A stretch of DNA of 64,000 nt from Cryobacterium shii (GTDB taxonomy: Bacteria > Actinomycetota > Actinomycetes > Actinomycetales > Microbacteriaceae), in assembly GCF_004402595.1 (NCBI RefSeq), contig NZ_SOFY01000005.1:27694-91693 (forward strand). The letters are read 5' to 3'. A program made the translations under genes and the position numbers. Below the pieces are notes generated by a model that ran no database searches, was not told the origin of the DNA, and saw nothing but the letters and a program-made list of their open reading frames with translations. Shown here in pieces: positions 26,957 through 36,467 of this stretch. Positions within the stretch are counted from its first letter, which is position 1, and every line of letters begins with the position of its first letter.

Positions 26957-27585
26957 TGGCCGCCCGGATCGAACACCTCGTCACCTCGGGCAGCTTCAGC
27001 CTCGACGGCGGCACCTGGGATGTCGACAACAACGTCTGGATCGTCGGCGACGACGACGAGTGCGTCGTGATCGACGCCGCCCACTCCGGTGACGCCATCC
27101 TGACGGCCATCGGCGACCGCAAGCTCGTCGGCATCCTCTGCACGCACGCGCACGACGACCACATCGGCGCCGTCGCCGACGTGCAAAAGGCGCACACCGC
27201 GCCGACCTACCTGCACCCGGACGACATGATGCTGTGGGACCGGGTCTACCCGGATGCCCCGCCGAGCCGACCGTTGGAAGACGGCCAGCTGATCGAGGTG
27301 GCCGGGATCGACCTCCAGGTGCTGCACACGCCGGGCCACTCCCCCGGCGCGGTCTGCTTCTACGCGCCCGCGCTCGGCACCGTGTTCAGCGGCGACACCC
27401 TCTTCCACGGCGGCCCCGGCGCAACCGGCCGCTCCTTCAGCGACTTCCCCACGATCATCACGTCGATCCGCAGTCGGTTGCTCACGCTGCCCGCGGAGAC
27501 CGTCGTTCTCACCGGCCACGGCGAGTCCACGACGATCGGCGCCGAGGCGGCCCACCTCGACGAGTGGATCGCCCGCGGCCACTAG
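26956..27585 (+). CDS. MBL-fold hydrolase coupled to mscR
   Basis: A 209-residue metallo-beta-lactamase-fold enzyme: THAHDDHIG supplies the HxHxDH metal motif, and HTPGHSPGAV, FSGDTLF and LTGHGEST give the later ligands. This family always follows mscR in mycothiol producers and probably hydrolyses S-formylmycothiol to formate and mycothiol; that assignment is by context. ATG 26956 overlaps the mscR stop as TGATG. Confidence 0.88.
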   Translation: MAARIEHLVTSGSFSLDGGTWDVDNNVWIVGDDDECVVIDAAHSGDAILTAIGDRKLVGILCTHAHDDHIGAVADVQKAHTAPTYLHPDDMMLWDRVYPDAPPSRPLEDGQLIEVAGIDLQVLHTPGHSPGAVCFYAPALGTVFSGDTLFHGGPGATGRSFSDFPTIITSIRSRLLTLPAETVVLTGHGESTTIGAEAAHLDEWIARGH

Positions 27586-27594
27586 GCGGATGCC

Positions 27595-27622
27595 GCCGAC
27601 GGATGCCGCGGCATCCGTCGGC
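27595..27622. terminator. Perfect 28-bp palindrome after the mscR operon
   Basis: GCCGACGGATGCCG and its exact complement abut with no loop, ten bases after the hydrolase stop. It contains the recurrent genomic word ACGGATGCC on both strands. A hairpin terminator role is plausible, although there is no T-run. Confidence 0.55.
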
Positions 27623-27652
27623 CGTCACGCCCGTTTGTTGTGGCTGTATCTT

Positions 27653-27748
27653 GTGGCTAATTCAGGAGATCTCGCCGTCGGGCCGCAACTCGCCGCATGA
27701 TTCCGCGGCCGGTGTGGCGCCGGTAGACGGTTCTCCTGAGTTAGCCAC
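27653..27748. repeat. Long inverted repeat D between convergent genes
   Basis: Arms of 17 bases, GTGGCTAATTCAGGAGA (27653-27669) and TCTCCTGAGTTAGCCAC (27732-27748), pair with one mismatch. The 62-base centre can form an inner stem through GGGCCGC/GCGGCC and CCGTC/GACGG. Only one copy was seen. Confidence 0.82.
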
Positions 27749-27831
27749 ACGGCCGACGTTTGAAGGGGCGGGATCGGCGGCAGGGATCGGCGACGCGGGG
27801 CCGGCTCAGGAGGGCCGGCCCACTGTTCGGC

Positions 27832-30800
27832 TCACCGGCGCACGATCGAGCGCAGCAGCCGCACCACCACAGACAGGGACGCCATGTCGTCCTGGGCGAG
27901 GGCATTGACCTCCTCGAACACGCTCCGGGCCCGGCCCAGCTGTTCCGCGTTCTGTTCCTCCCAGGCGAGCAGGCGGTCCTCGGCGCTGGCGGCGTCCGTT
28001 TCGCTGAGCACGGCCCGGGTCATGTCGGCCACGGTCGTGTACAGGTCGTCGCGGAGGGCGGCGCGGGCCAGTGCCTGCCACCGGTCCTTGCGCGGCAGCA
28101 CGGTGATGCGCTCGAGCAGGTTGTCCACCCTGAAGCGGTCGTACACCGTGTAGTACACCCCGGCGACATCCGTCATGGGCTCGTCCGTGTGGGCGGCGAT
28201 CGTGGCCACGTCCAGCAGGGCGAAGGCCTCGAAGAGTTCCGCCCACCGGCGGCCGAGGTTCTCGGGCACGCCCCACGCCTGCGCGGTGTCCAGCAGGGAC
28301 AGCACCCGCTTCAGGTCCCCGCCCTTGAGGTAGTCGTCCAGGTGCGCCCGCATCAGGTCCATCTGCGGCTTGTACTGCGCGACCACGTCGCCCACGGGCC
28401 GCGATGCGCCCTGATTGACCTGCCAGCGCACGGCACGGTCGAGCAGGCGACGGATGTCCAGGTGGATCGCCGTCCAGTGCCGGGTCGGGAACGACGACGG
28501 CAGGGCGTTCAGCTCCTCGACCAGCACGTCCAGTTCAAAGATCTCGCGCAGGGCGACGAACGCCCGGGCGATCGTGGCCTGGTTCGCCGAGGTCTCCTCC
28601 ATCGCCCGGAACGCGAACGTCACCCCGCCGAGGTTGATCATGTCGTTCGCAACGACCGTGGCGATGATCTCGCGGCGGAGCGGATGCGTGTCCAGCTCGG
28701 CGTCGAAGCGCTCGGACAGCTGCCGGGGGAAGTACCGGCGCAGCGTGCGGCGGAACCACGGGTCGTCGGCCAGGTCGCTGTCCCGCAGCGCCGTGGCCAG
28801 TTCGATCTTGGCGTACGCCGCCAGCACGCTCAGCTCGGGTGAGGTCAGGCCCTGGCCCGTTTCCAGGCGCTCGCGCAGAGTCGACGTCGTCGGCAGGGCC
28901 TCCAGGTCGCGTTTGAGGTCGCCGGATGCCTCCAGCCAGTCCATCAGGCGTTCGTAGCTGGGGCTCCAGCTGGCCACCTTCGCGCGGTCGTTGAGCAGCA
29001 AGATGTTCTGGTCGACGTTGTCCTCCAGCACCAGGCGGGCGACCTCGTCGGACATGGAGGCGAGGAACTCCGACCGTTCCTCCTCGGAGAGCTTGCCCGC
29101 GGCGACCATGCGGTCGACGAAGATCTTGATGTTCACCTCGTGGTCGGAGCAGTCGACCCCGGCGGAGTTGTCGATCGCGTCGGTGTTGAGGATGACGCCC
29201 TGCAGCGCCGCCTCGATCCGGCCGAGCTGGGTCAGCCCGAGGTTGCCGCCCTCGCCGACGACCTTGACCCGCAGGTCCCTGCCGTCGACCCGGATGGCGT
29301 CGTTGGCCTTGTCGCCGACCTGCGCGGCCGTCTCCGTGCTCGCCTTGACGTAGGTGCCGATGCCGCCGTTGTAGAGCAGGTCGGCGGGGGCCGTCAGGAT
29401 CGCCCGGAGCAGTTCCGGCGGGCTGAGGCGCGTGGTGCCGTCGGGCAGCCCGAGCGCGGCCCGCACCTCGGCGGAGATCGGCACCACCTTGGCCTGGCGC
29501 GGGAAGACCCCGCCGCCGGCGCTGATCAGGCTGGAGTCGTAGTCCGCCCAGGAGGAACGCGGGAGGGTGAACAGGCGCCGCCGTTCCGCGAACGAGGCCG
29601 CGGCATCCGGAGTCGGGTCCAGGAAGATGTGCCGGTGGTCGAAGGCCGCAACGAGACGGATGTGCTGCGACAGGAGCATCCCGTTGCCGAACACATCGCC
29701 GGACATGTCGCCCACCCCGACGACCGTGAACTCCTCTGACTGCGTGTCCACGCCGAGTTCGCTGAAGTGCCGTTTGACGGACTCCCACGCACCGCGGGCG
29801 GTGATGCCCATGGCCTTGTGGTCGTAGCCGATCGAGCCGCCGGAGGCGAACGCGTCGCCGAGCCAGAAGCCGTACTCGGCGGCCAGCCCGTTGGCGATGT
29901 CCGAGAACGTGGCCGTTCCCTTGTCGGCGGCGACGACCAGGTAGGAATCGTCGTCGTCGTGGCGCACGACCCGGCTGGGCGGCACCAGCTGCTCGCCGCC
30001 CGCGGTCGTGACCAGGTTGTCGGTGAGGTCGAGCAGTCCCCGGATGAAGGTCTTGTAGCTTTCGATGCCCTCCGCCATCCACGCGGCCCGGTCGACGGCC
30101 GGGTCGGGCAGCTTCTTGGCGAAGAACCCGCCCTTGGCCCCGGTGGGCACGATCACGGCATTTTTGACCGTCTGCGCCTTGACCAGGCCGAGCACCTCGG
30201 TGCGGAAGTCCTCGCGCCGGTCCGACCAGCGCAGACCGCCGCGGGCCACCTTGCCGAAGCGGAGGTGCACCCCCTCCACCCGCGGGGAGTAGACCCAGAT
30301 CTCGTAGCGCGGCCGGGGGAAGGGCAGCAGTTCGATCGCCGTGGGGTCGAGCTTGAGACTCAGGTACGGCTTGCCCTGGAAAAAGTTCGTGCGCAGCGTC
30401 GCTTCGATCAGGTTGATCAGGGTGCGCAGCACCCGGTCCGCGTCGAGCGTGGTGACCTGCTCCATGGCCACGGTCAGGTGCTCGCGCACCTGCGCCGCCC
30501 GGCTGGTGCGTTCCTCCTCGGCCAGATCCGGATCGAACCGGGCCTCGAACAGCGACACCAGGCCGCCGGTGACGGCGGGGTTGGCGAGCAGCGTGTCCGC
30601 GACGAACCCGTAGGAGTTGGTGTTGCCGGCCTGGCGGAGGTACTTGGCGTAGCTGCGAAGGATGACGACCCGGTGCCAGGCCATGCCCTCCCTGAGTACC
30701 AGCCGGTCGAGCCCGTCCGATTCGGTGGCTCCGCTGACGGCGGCGCCGAACGAGTCGGCCAGCAGGGCGCCCGTCTCGATCGGGTCGACGCCGGCCGGGT

Positions 30801-32697
30801 AGGTCAGGCCCAGGTCGTAGAGGTAGAAGTCCCGGCCGTCGGCGGTTCTGATCTCGAAGGGCACCTCGTCGAGAACCTCGATGCCGAGGTTCTGCAGGAA
30901 CGGCAGGATCTGGCTCAGGCTCTTGGGCTCCATCAGGTAGAGCTTGACCCGGGCATCCTCTTCGGCGGCGCCGCGCCCAGCGGTGCTCCCATCGTCGGCG
31001 TCGGCGACGGTGTCGCCGGCGCCCGTGCCGGTCGGAAGGTAGACGTGAAGTGCGGGCCTGGCCGGCTCAGTGCCGACGGCACGCGCGGCGGCTGCCGCGG
31101 CGGCGCCCTCCTCGAATCGGCCGATGTCTTCCAGAGCCTCCTCGAGCTCGTAGTCCACCCGGTAACTGGCGGGGAAGGCCTCCGACCAGAGTTCGGCGAG
31201 GCGCTCCGCCTCATCCAGCGGGTAGCTCTCGCGCAGTTTCTCGCCGATCCCCTCGGGCCAGGACCGCACCGCCATCACCAGGCGGTGTTCCAGTGCGGCG
31301 GTGTCGACGACGCCGACCGTGTCGTTCTTCTGCAGCCGGATCCGGAAGAACAGTCGAGCCAGCGCGGACTCGGTCATCCGGGCCTCGAAGTCGACGGACT
31401 CCGCGTGGAACGTGTCCCGCAGCTCCTTCTCGATCCGGAGACGGACGGCCGTGGTGTACCGGTCGCGGGGGAAGTAGACCAGCGCGGTCATGAACCGGCC
31501 GTAGACATCCGGGCGAAGGAAGAGCCGGGTGCGGCGGCGCTCCTGCAGCCGCTGGATGGCCAGCGCGGTGGTGAACAGCGTGGGCACGTCGATCTGGAAC
31601 AACTCGTCGCGGGGGTACGTTTCCAGGATTCCGAGCAGCTCCTTGCCGCTGTGCGACCCGGGCGGGAAGCCGGCCTGCTCCATCACCGCGTCGACCTTCT
31701 CGCGCAGGATCGGCACGTCCCGCACCGAACTCGTGTACGCCGTGGCGGCGAACAGGCCGATGAAGCGCTGCTCCCCCCGCACGTTGCCGTCGGCGTCGAA
31801 GCTCTTGATCCCGATGTAGTCGAAGTACGCCGGCCGGTGCACGCTCGACCGCGAGTTGGCCTTGGTGATCACCAGGGCGCTGCGTTCTCGCGCCTTGTGC
31901 CGGCCGGCATCCGTCAGGTGCTGGATCTGGTGGCCGTCTTCCATCGAGCGCAGCAAGCCGAGGCCACTGCCCTCACGGATGGTCAGCACGTCTTCGCCGT
32001 CGACGGTCTCCAGGTCGTACTCCCGGTAGCCGAGGAAGGTGAAGTTGTCGCGGTCGAGCCAGCGCAGCAGGTCCTGCGCCTGCTTGATCTCCTGGATGCC
32101 CTCGGCGTGGGCGACGTGGCCGAGGTCGTCGGCGATCTGCACGGCCTTCGTTCGCATGGCCCGCCAGTCCTCGTTCGCGGCGCGCACGTCGCCGAGCACC
32201 TTGGCGAGACCGGTGACCAGGCTGGCCCGGGCCTCGTCGTTGGCGGTCTCGATCTCGATCGCGATCCACGACTCGACCTGGCTCACGGTCTCGTCGACGT
32301 CGCCGGGCCGGGCGGCGTCACCGCCGTGCACACGGCTGACCCCGATCAGCTCGTTCGTGTGCCGGTCGCGGGTCACGACGAGGAGCGGGTGCACCTCGAG
32401 GTGGATGGCGGAGTGCTGCCGCACCAGCTCGGCGGTGACGGAGTCGACCAGGAACGGCATGTCGTCGGTGACGATGTAGACGACGCTGCGGCCGGCTTCG
32501 TTATGGACCTCGATGTTCGGGGTGCCGGGAGTACGGCTGAGGGCGACCTGCCAGTGGTGGACGGCCCGCTCGTGGAGGGTTTCCACGTTGGAGTTCTGGC
32601 GGTCTTCACCGGCCAGGTGTTCGTAGTAGTCGGAGATGAAAGCGTCGAGCGTGCTGCCTGTCGGGGCCGGGATCGCACGGGTGGACTCAGACGTCAT
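27832..32697 (-). CDS. gdh: NAD-specific glutamate dehydrogenase, large type
   Basis: A 1,621-residue protein of the 180-kDa GDH class, oxidising glutamate to 2-oxoglutarate and ammonia with NAD+. The N-terminal 600 residues contain regulatory ACT-like segments (DMPFLVDSVTAELVRQHSA), and the catalytic half has TNSYGFVADTLL, RGGLRWSDRREDFRTEV, APTGAKGGFFAKKLP-like VPTGAKGGFFAKKL and GGSIGYDHKAMGITARGAWE. The C-terminal 350 residues are the helical domain found only in this class. GGAGGC eight bases before ATG 32697 supports the start. It is monocistronic here and convergent with the mycothiol pair. Confidence 0.93.
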   Translation of the reverse strand: MTSESTRAIPAPTGSTLDAFISDYYEHLAGEDRQNSNVETLHERAVHHWQVALSRTPGTPNIEVHNEAGRSVVYIVTDDMPFLVDSVTAELVRQHSAIHLEVHPLLVVTRDRHTNELIGVSRVHGGDAARPGDVDETVSQVESWIAIEIETANDEARASLVTGLAKVLGDVRAANEDWRAMRTKAVQIADDLGHVAHAEGIQEIKQAQDLLRWLDRDNFTFLGYREYDLETVDGEDVLTIREGSGLGLLRSMEDGHQIQHLTDAGRHKARERSALVITKANSRSSVHRPAYFDYIGIKSFDADGNVRGEQRFIGLFAATAYTSSVRDVPILREKVDAVMEQAGFPPGSHSGKELLGILETYPRDELFQIDVPTLFTTALAIQRLQERRRTRLFLRPDVYGRFMTALVYFPRDRYTTAVRLRIEKELRDTFHAESVDFEARMTESALARLFFRIRLQKNDTVGVVDTAALEHRLVMAVRSWPEGIGEKLRESYPLDEAERLAELWSEAFPASYRVDYELEEALEDIGRFEEGAAAAAAARAVGTEPARPALHVYLPTGTGAGDTVADADDGSTAGRGAAEEDARVKLYLMEPKSLSQILPFLQNLGIEVLDEVPFEIRTADGRDFYLYDLGLTYPAGVDPIETGALLADSFGAAVSGATESDGLDRLVLREGMAWHRVVILRSYAKYLRQAGNTNSYGFVADTLLANPAVTGGLVSLFEARFDPDLAEEERTSRAAQVREHLTVAMEQVTTLDADRVLRTLINLIEATLRTNFFQGKPYLSLKLDPTAIELLPFPRPRYEIWVYSPRVEGVHLRFGKVARGGLRWSDRREDFRTEVLGLVKAQTVKNAVIVPTGAKGGFFAKKLPDPAVDRAAWMAEGIESYKTFIRGLLDLTDNLVTTAGGEQLVPPSRVVRHDDDDSYLVVAADKGTATFSDIANGLAAEYGFWLGDAFASGGSIGYDHKAMGITARGAWESVKRHFSELGVDTQSEEFTVVGVGDMSGDVFGNGMLLSQHIRLVAAFDHRHIFLDPTPDAAASFAERRRLFTLPRSSWADYDSSLISAGGGVFPRQAKVVPISAEVRAALGLPDGTTRLSPPELLRAILTAPADLLYNGGIGTYVKASTETAAQVGDKANDAIRVDGRDLRVKVVGEGGNLGLTQLGRIEAALQGVILNTDAIDNSAGVDCSDHEVNIKIFVDRMVAAGKLSEEERSEFLASMSDEVARLVLEDNVDQNILLLNDRAKVASWSPSYERLMDWLEASGDLKRDLEALPTTSTLRERLETGQGLTSPELSVLAAYAKIELATALRDSDLADDPWFRRTLRRYFPRQLSERFDAELDTHPLRREIIATVVANDMINLGGVTFAFRAMEETSANQATIARAFVALREIFELDVLVEELNALPSSFPTRHWTAIHLDIRRLLDRAVRWQVNQGASRPVGDVVAQYKPQMDLMRAHLDDYLKGGDLKRVLSLLDTAQAWGVPENLGRRWAELFEAFALLDVATIAAHTDEPMTDVAGVYYTVYDRFRVDNLLERITVLPRKDRWQALARAALRDDLYTTVADMTRAVLSETDAASAEDRLLAWEEQNAEQLGRARSVFEEVNALAQDDMASLSVVVRLLRSIVRR

Positions 32698-32871
32698 TGA
32701 AAACAGCCTCCATCAAATATGTGATCTCCGCGTCATTGCGGATGGTCGAGCCGTGAACGCGACGCGCCGGCTGGTGTCGGCGGTCGAACGAGGAGACTCC
32801 CTGACCATCGTAGTTTTGTTCCCGGGATCCGCCCAGTCGCCCGGCGGCGGGTCCCCGATCTGCCCCGTCAT

Positions 32872-32928
32872 GTCACCTTTCCGGTCGAGAGCGCCCGTTC
32901 CGCCGGTCACTCTCGACCGGAAAGGTCA
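32872..32928. repeat. Palindromic repeat family B, copy 3
   Basis: Arms of about 22 bases with two mismatches share the TTCCGGTCGAGAG core of B1 and B2; outer arm sequence (CACCTTTCC rather than CCCGTTCC) has changed on both sides together, which keeps pairing. It lies between the divergent gdh and quinone reductase genes. Confidence 0.85.
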
Positions 32929-32954
32929 CGGTCGGCGCTCGTAGGATGGCACGC

Positions 32955-33932
32955 ATGCGCGCGATTCTGGTAGACACCCCCGGCGGGCCCGAAACCCTCA
33001 CCCTCACGACCGTGGCCGACCTGCCCATCGGGCCCCGCGACATCCGGATTCGGGTGGCCGCGGCCGGCGTCAACCGGGCGGATGTCGCCCAGCGGCTGGG
33101 CAGCTACCCCTCGCCGGCCGGGGCGCCGCAGTGGCCCGGGCTGGAGGTGTCCGGCACGGTCACCGGGACCGGCGCCGAGGCCTCACGGTTCCAGGTCGGC
33201 GACCGGGTCTGCGCCCTGCTGGCCGGCGGCGGCTACGCCACCGAGGCCGTGGTGCACGAAGACCTCGCTCTGCTCGTCCCCGACTCGACGGACCTCGTCG
33301 AGGCGGCCGCCCTGCCGGAAGCCCTGGCGACCGTGTGGTCGAACGTGTTCCTCTGCGCAGGATTGGCCGCCGGGGAGACCCTGCTCGTGCACGGCGGCGC
33401 GAGCGGCATCGGCACCACGGCGATCCAGCTCGGCGTGCTGGCCGGTGCCCGGGTGGCGGTGACGGCCGGGTCGGCCGCGAAGCTCGCGGTGTGCCGGGAC
33501 CTGGGCGCGGACATCCTGATCAACTACCGCGAGCAGGATTTCCCGGCCGAGATTGCCGCGGCGACTGGGGGGCACGGCGCCGACGTGATCCTCGACATCA
33601 TCGGCGGCTCCTACGCCGCCCGCAACGTGGCCGCCCTGGCCCTGAACGGGCGCATCATGGTGATCGCCAACCAGAGCGGCGAAGACGCCATCTTCAACCC
33701 GTTCCACCTGATGCAGAAACGCGGCCGGTACTGGGGCACCACCCTCCGCTCCCGCCCGTTCGAGGAGAAGGCCGCCATCATGCAGGCCGTCAGAACGGAT
33801 GTCTGGCCCTGGGTCGCATCCGGCCGGTTCCGCCCGGTGATCGACAGCCGTTTCTCCTTCGACGATGCCGCCCAGGCCCACCGGCGGCTGGAAGCATCCG
33901 TTCACGTGGGCAAGATCCTGCTGGTGCCCTGA
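32955..33932 (+). CDS. NAD(P)H:quinone oxidoreductase, medium-chain (PIG3/QOR type)
   Basis: A 325-residue zinc-free medium-chain reductase. The N-terminus MRAILVDTPGGPETL is typical, AAAGVNRADVAQRLG follows, and the cofactor loop is VHGGASGIGTTAIQLG (an NADPH-preferring GxSGxG form). It should reduce quinones or enones in the cytoplasm. ATG 32955 is preferred because AGGATGG precedes it; ATG 32946 would add three residues. The histidine phosphatase starts two bases after its stop. Confidence 0.9.
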   Translation: MRAILVDTPGGPETLTLTTVADLPIGPRDIRIRVAAAGVNRADVAQRLGSYPSPAGAPQWPGLEVSGTVTGTGAEASRFQVGDRVCALLAGGGYATEAVVHEDLALLVPDSTDLVEAAALPEALATVWSNVFLCAGLAAGETLLVHGGASGIGTTAIQLGVLAGARVAVTAGSAAKLAVCRDLGADILINYREQDFPAEIAAATGGHGADVILDIIGGSYAARNVAALALNGRIMVIANQSGEDAIFNPFHLMQKRGRYWGTTLRSRPFEEKAAIMQAVRTDVWPWVASGRFRPVIDSRFSFDDAAQAHRRLEASVHVGKILLVP

Positions 33933-33933
33933 C

Positions 33934-34545
33934 ATGATGCCGACGGCCCGGAAGAACGACATCGTGCTGGTGCGGCACGGGCAAACCGAGTGGAGCATCT
34001 CCGGCCGGCACACCGGGCGCACCGACATCCCGCTGACCGATCTCGGTCGACAGCAGGCGGATGCCCTCGGCGGCATGCTGCAGGGCCGCGATTTCTCGCT
34101 GGTGCTGTCGAGCCCCCTCACACGAGCCTGGGAGACCATGCAGCGGGCCGGATATGCTGGCAAGGGCATGCCCGACGAACACATTCTCGAGTGGGATTAC
34201 GGCGTCTTCGAGGGCCGCACGACCGCGGACATCCGCGAGGCGGAGCCCGACTGGTCGGTCTGGACCTCTCCCATCGTCGGCGGCGAAACCGTCGACGATG
34301 TCGGCGTGCGGGCCGACACCGCCATCGAACGCTGCCTTGGCGCCCCCGGCCCCGTCGCCGTGTTCGCCCACGGGCACTTTCTGCGAATCATGACGGCCCG
34401 CTGGATGGGTCTGCCCGCGGCCGCGGGGCGGCACCTCAGCCTCGGCACGGCGACCGTGTCCACCCTCGGCTGGGAACGCGAGACCCGGGTGCTGCAGATG
34501 TGGAACGACGCCTGCCACCTCAACTCGATGGACCCCGTGGTCTGA
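33934..34545 (+). CDS. Histidine phosphatase family protein
   Basis: A 203-residue phosphoglycerate-mutase-fold enzyme. The catalytic histidine is in VLVRHGQTEW, the second histidine in FAHGHFLRI, and the acid in LEWDYGVFEG. This layout is typical of acid phosphatases rather than glycolytic mutases. It starts at ATG 33934, immediately after the quinone reductase stop, implying coupled translation. The substrate is unknown. Confidence 0.9.
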   Translation: MMPTARKNDIVLVRHGQTEWSISGRHTGRTDIPLTDLGRQQADALGGMLQGRDFSLVLSSPLTRAWETMQRAGYAGKGMPDEHILEWDYGVFEGRTTADIREAEPDWSVWTSPIVGGETVDDVGVRADTAIERCLGAPGPVAVFAHGHFLRIMTARWMGLPAAAGRHLSLGTATVSTLGWERETRVLQMWNDACHLNSMDPVV

Positions 34546-34583
34546 TCGACGCCAGCGGGCAGGTCCCGGCTACACTCCGGGGC

Positions 34584-34928
34584 ATGATGATCACCGAGCT
34601 TGCGTCTGACGAAGTCTTCGTCTTCGGATCGAATGCCACCGGGATGCACCTCGGCGGAGCGGCCGCGACGGCGCAGGAGAAGTTCGGCGCGGTCTGGGGC
34701 GAAGGCCACGGCCTGCACGGCCAGTCCTACGCGATCGACACCATGAGCGGGCTCGAGGTGATCGCGGCGGAGGTGGCGACGTTTCTGGAGTTCGCGGGGC
34801 AGCATCCGGAACTGCGGTTTCTGGTCACCGAGATCGGGTGCGGGATCGCGGGCTACACGCCCGCGCAGATCGGGCCGCTGTTTCGCGGGGCGCCCGGCAA
34901 TGTGGTGCTGCCGGAGAGCTTCCGGTAG
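34584..34928 (+). CDS. Conserved hypothetical protein with FVFGSN motif
   Basis: A 114-residue protein with DEVFVFGSNATGMHLGGAA near the N-terminus, YAIDTM in the middle and VTEIGCGIAGYTPAQIGPLF plus LPESF at the end. The family occurs widely in bacteria and phages, with a fold reminiscent of small macrodomain-like or nucleotide-binding proteins; function is unknown to me. ATG 34584 starts 38 bases after the phosphatase stop, so it is probably in the same transcript. Confidence 0.75.
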   Translation: MMITELASDEVFVFGSNATGMHLGGAAATAQEKFGAVWGEGHGLHGQSYAIDTMSGLEVIAAEVATFLEFAGQHPELRFLVTEIGCGIAGYTPAQIGPLFRGAPGNVVLPESFR

Positions 34929-35039
34929 GCGCCGGGCGGGGATTGCGGGCTGCTCGGGTTCGGCCCACGGGAGTGTGCCAGACTCGATTCCGGCCGCCAC
35001 CCGAGCCTGGTTCGGTTGCTGTGAACGTCTCCCACCCGA

Positions 35040-35255
35040 TTGGACATCGAACCCGTGAAGAACTGGTCCTTCAATACCTGCGCGATCGCCGGGTTCAGCT
35101 TCAGCACCTTCTCGGTGGCGCTGGTCATCCTGAACGCGGTCACCGCGAACCGGTTCCTGACCGTGCTCTTGTCGGTCGCGGGGGTGGCCCTCCTGATCGG
35201 AGGCGCACTGTCCGTGCGCGCCCACTTCCTCTGGTCCCGCGGCGGATCGCGCTAG
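35040..35255 (+). CDS. Small two-helix membrane protein
   Basis: A 71-residue frame with two hydrophobic helices (AGFSFSTFSVALVILNAV and FLTVLLSVAGVALLIGGALS) and a basic C-terminus. No family recognised. The start is unclear: TTG 35040 opens the frame, and GTG 35055 would still keep both helices. No strong ribosome site precedes either. Confidence 0.45.
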   Translation: MDIEPVKNWSFNTCAIAGFSFSTFSVALVILNAVTANRFLTVLLSVAGVALLIGGALSVRAHFLWSRGGSR

Positions 35256-35318
35256 CCGGGGCCAGGCTGTTCTCGCGACCTGTCCCGCTTCCGGTCCAAG
35301 CGCTGATAGCTTCGGCCC

Positions 35319-36422
35319 ATGAGACTGTCTTGGGGTGCGGCCGTTGTGGTCGCGGGAGCGCTCGTTGCATTGTCCGGCTGCTCGTCGGCCGGTCCCGGCG
35401 CCGGTGAGGCTCCCGCCTCGACTCCGGCGGCCGCCGCACCCCTGACCTGTGCCGAACTCGTTGGTGGGCCAGACGTGGATGCGGCCCTCGCGTCACCGTC
35501 GACACCCAGCGATTTTGCGAGTCTCCTGTCCTACCCCACCCCGCACGACTCCGCATCGACCGCAGCCGGAGGGATTCGCTGCGCCTGGCTGGCCGATGGG
35601 TCCCAGGGCCGCTACTCGAAAATCATCGGCGAACCCGGGGTCCCCTGGCTCGACGTCGAGGTCTTGCCCGGCGCCGCCGAGAAATGGACCTCGTACACGT
35701 TCGGCGACGGACCGGGAACAACGGCGACAACACCGTTCGCGGTGTTCGACGGAGCGCAGTCCTGTGGCGATCCCGGCTGCAAGGCCACGGCGCCCATCGG
35801 CTCCGCCTGGGTGAGCGTCATGGTGCACGATCCAGGGTTCGGCGTGGGAGACAGCCTGGTCGGATCGTCGCAGGAGGATATCTTCGCGAAGCTCAACCCG
35901 GCGGCCTCGGCCGTGTTCTCAACCATTGCGAACGCGACTCCGGCGCAGCTCGACTGGCCGGCGACGCCGGCTCGTGCGAGCGATCCTCTGGTGGAGCCCT
36001 GCTCGAGCTTCCTCAAGGCTCCGGCGCTGGCCACCGCGCTCGGAGTGGCAACCGTTGGTGAGTATGCCGACTCGGCCGCTCTGCCGTCGGACATCGTCTC
36101 GCTCGACAGCGTGGCCCTCACAGATGCGGGGTTTGTGGACTGTTTTGCGGAGGCAGGGTTCGACGCGAGGGCGAGTTTCGTTCTCGCGCTCGACAACGCA
36201 GCCATCGTGGATCGCATTGCTGCCGGGCTCGGACCGAACAGCGACGAGCACCTCGACCGGCTGATGGGTCAGACGGGAAGCGAGAAAGCCGTGTCGAATT
36301 GCGTTGCTGGCCGCCCGAATTGCGACCTCTGGTTCTCGCTCGGCGCGGACGCCATCTTTGTCTCGTCGATTTCCAGCGATTCGAAGGCCATCGCCCAGGC
36401 CATCATCGCTCAGGCGCGATAG
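35319..36422 (+). CDS. Secreted lipoprotein, unknown function
   Basis: A 367-residue protein with a lipoprotein signal: a hydrophobic core GAAVVVAGALVALSGCSS with lipobox LSGC, cysteine about residue 21. An Ala/Pro-rich spacer leads to two repeats of a cysteine-containing domain (LTCAELVG..IRCAWLAD and EPCSSFLKAP..VDCFAEAG), suggesting a duplicated extracellular fold. No catalytic motif is visible. It is anchored to the outer face of the membrane. It converges on the phosphatase-family gene that follows. Confidence 0.8.
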   Translation: MRLSWGAAVVVAGALVALSGCSSAGPGAGEAPASTPAAAAPLTCAELVGGPDVDAALASPSTPSDFASLLSYPTPHDSASTAAGGIRCAWLADGSQGRYSKIIGEPGVPWLDVEVLPGAAEKWTSYTFGDGPGTTATTPFAVFDGAQSCGDPGCKATAPIGSAWVSVMVHDPGFGVGDSLVGSSQEDIFAKLNPAASAVFSTIANATPAQLDWPATPARASDPLVEPCSSFLKAPALATALGVATVGEYADSAALPSDIVSLDSVALTDAGFVDCFAEAGFDARASFVLALDNAAIVDRIAAGLGPNSDEHLDRLMGQTGSEKAVSNCVAGRPNCDLWFSLGADAIFVSSISSDSKAIAQAIIAQAR

Positions 36423-36467
36423 GCGCGATAGGAGGGTCGGCGCCGTCGGCGGGACCCCGGCCCCGGC

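Noticed and set aside
29767..32700. A 977-residue open frame antisense to the glutamate dehydrogenase
   Set aside because: Same signature of a GC-driven shadow; gdh motifs on the minus strand are unambiguous.
34584..34928. The FVFGSN protein as the missing DarG-like macrodomain
   Set aside because: It has a GSN motif but is short, lies 13 kb away in another operon, and belongs to a widespread family not linked to DarT.
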